Part shown: in pieces, positions 62,603 to 64,000 of the stretch
How the letters are laid out: each line of letters starts with the position of its first letter
Position numbering within the stretch: the first letter of the stretch is position 1
Origin: Colimorpha sp045597945
GTDB taxonomy: Bacteria; Bacteroidota; Bacteroidia; Bacteroidales; P3
Direction: 5' to 3'
Assembly: GCA_045597945.1 (NCBI GenBank)
Contig: JAZLLD010000058.1
Location: 13,924 to 77,923 of the forward strand
DNA: 64,000 nucleotides
Translations under genes and position numbers: made by a program
The notes under the pieces: generated by a model
Told to the model about the DNA's origin: nothing
Databases searched by the model: none
The model's input: the letters and a program-made list of their open reading frames with translations, nothing else

Positions 62603-63184
62603 AAAATATCTAATTATTTGTGTGAGATAGATTCCAGGTACATCAGGTGTGTGCGCAATGTTTGGGGCGAATGGCTTTCTCGAATAAGAGCGATGTGTAA
62701 AATTATACATGTAAAATGTATAATCGTTTTTCCCTGGATTGGACTACTTTGGGAAGATTGCGCGCTCAATGGAGTGCGACTATTGATAACGCTAAATATT
62801 ATTTATCTTATTACGGGTCAATATATTTCGAATGAATAACACTTCCTAATGAATTCTAAAAATGTAAAATGTAAAATCGCTTTGGGAACAGAAATCTGCC
62901 ATTTTGAACCTCTACGCAAAATATTGATTATACATTTTACATTTAACGATTATCCGCATATCGTTGACAAGTTGAATGACCGCGCGGCAAAGTGCATTTC
63001 CCTGAAATCGCTGGTCAGTTTTTCCTGGGTTAAACTAAAAAGATTGACATTGAGGGCGACGGCTCTGCCGAAACGCTGGCAATGTGATGGCCTTATGAGA
63101 ACGGGTTCGTGCACCTACTTTTGAGATTTGCAGGTGGCTCTTGAGAAGGTGGACGGTTGGCGTAAGATGATTTCTGCAGGGCAA

Positions 63185-63325
63185 ATGTGGCATCATCTCA
63201 CTCCCGTTGAAGACCCGTTCTAGACCCGTTCTAGACCCGTCGCTAAGAGCGGACTTTCAGTGGGGCTTCTGCGGAGGAGCAGAAGTCTCATTGAAGCGAG
63301 TTTAAAGAATGTAAAATGTAAAATG
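63185..63325 (+). repeat. Composite GAAGACCCGTT + TGTAAAATGTAAA element, copy 2
   Basis: CTCACTCCCGTTGAAGACCC, GTTCTAGACCCGTTCTAGAC, CCGTCGCTAAGAGCGG, CAGTGGGGCTTCTGCGGAGG, then TGTAAAATGTAAAATGC. Inverted copy at 36380-36545. Confidence 0.6.
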
Positions 63326-63741
63326 CAGTTTGGCAGGGTGGGTGGCTTGGGGCTTGTATTGTCGAAAAACGGATTTTACATTTTACATTTGAGGTCAAAC
63401 ATCTAATATTCAATCCGTTTGATGCCGTTTTTGTAAAATTATACGCGTTTATACATTTTACAATTTTGCTGCTGTAGGGGGCTTGTTGTTTGTGGAAGTT
63501 TTTTACATTTTACATGTAAATTTTACATTTCCACATTCGTATCGTATTGTAAACAAGATGGATAAGGCAAAATGTAAAATGTAAAACCCGAAAGCAGAAC
63601 CACTACCTCGGTGTGGATTGGTGATGGAGGATCAGAAATCAGACAATTATCGTGAGACGGCATCTATTTTTCCAGGGCTACATCTAAAGGTGGGTTCTAT
63701 AAATTCCACATTTGAAAGTGATGAAATTAATTATCGGCAGC

Positions 63742-63998
63742 TAGTACTGGTGCGATAAATTCCACCATTAAGGTTGTATGTTGTTATGTATCAAACTTTT
63801 ATAACAAGTGTTTTATTTTTTGATTTGATTTTATCGCTTTGCTAAACGTGAATTGCCGCAAATGAAACGTGAATTATCATAAATGTGTATGTTTCATATT
63901 TTCAATATTATAGAATAAAATAATTATCGGAAATTTACGTATAATTCACGAAAATTCGCGTTACGCCGTAGGCATAATAATTTATCGCATCAGCACTA
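63742..63998. repeat. Inverted repeat at the window edge
   Basis: TAGTACTGGTGCGATAAATT (63742-63761) and the complement of TAGTGCTGATGCGATAAATT (63979-63998) differ at two of 20 positions and enclose 217 bases without a gene. Confidence 0.5.
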
Positions 63999-64000
63999 AT

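Larger units (their letters stand above)
62603..64000. other. Gene-free repeat-rich stretch at the right edge
   Basis: No supported gene. TGTAAAATGTAAAAT-type runs occur near 62700, 62860, 62935, 63308, 63372, 63440, 63505 and 63570, the GAAGACCC element at 63185-63325, and short AAACGTGAATT repeats near 63845-63880. Confidence 0.6.

Noticed and set aside
62618..63124. Two frames of 73 and 91 codons at the right edge
   Set aside because: They cross TGTAAAATGTAAAAT repeats and have no recognisable protein features.

Overview
The window is chromosomal DNA from an anaerobic member of the order Bacteroidales; the family cannot be fixed from sequence alone. Evidence: a type IX secretion C-terminal sorting domain at the left edge and a PorD-type gene at 2.1-3.0 kb, the ftsX-DUF3098-uppP-truB block, a sodium-pumping methylmalonyl-CoA decarboxylase operon, and promoters of the Bacteroidetes type (TTTG, about 19-20 bases, TAnnTTTG). 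There is no integrase, transposase, CRISPR array, rRNA or tRNA.

Layout. 0-6 kb: end of a secreted beta-helix-like protein, an aminotransferase, PorD, a small membrane-anchored AraC regulator, and a divergent porin-like gene with amtB. 6-12.4 kb: gyrB, pepE, two DUF805 paralogues, nfo and queA. 12.9-17 kb: trmO, a PAP2 phosphatase, comB, DUF799 and DUF4810 lipoproteins, and the RNase P RNA. 17.6-30.5 kb: rarA, an ABC-F ATPase, truB/uppP/DUF3098/ftsX, dnaN, dapD and dxs with several unknowns. 30.7-36 kb: methylmalonyl-CoA epimerase followed by the decarboxylase subunits, which drain succinate-derived methylmalonyl-CoA to propionyl-CoA while exporting Na+; a His/Cys-rich lipoprotein gene sits inside this operon. 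37-49.5 kb: a small beta-barrel protein, an NAD synthetase whose glutaminase domain has lost key residues, a Pif1-like helicase, a GH5-like lipoprotein, an MFS transporter, a ferredoxin-type aldo/keto reductase and methylglyoxal synthase.

49.7-62.6 kb is the accessory centrepiece: one leftward operon of twelve genes in visibly AT-richer DNA. It encodes four TerD-family proteins, three von Willebrand A (TerY-like) proteins, a PP2C phosphatase, a protein kinase with zinc finger, a Cys-motif DUF805 membrane protein, a GYF-PrsW membrane protease and a Ca2+-type P-type ATPase. It reads as a phospho-regulated Ter stress system wired to calcium export and membrane proteolysis. A promoter at 62572-62602 lies ahead of a long leader that folds into a roughly 119-base hairpin followed by an alternative pairing arm and a T-run.

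Intergenic DNA is rich in dispersed repeats: a 100-bp element with 11-bp-phased palindromic arms (three copies), a two-hairpin element whose second stem shows compensatory changes (two copies), TCTACAATCT-type AT repeats around a GC-rich core, and a composite GAAGACCCGTT / TGTAAAATGTAAAAT element. Large gene-free stretches at 36.0-37.3, 46.4-47.7 and 62.5-64.0 kb consist mostly of such repeats.
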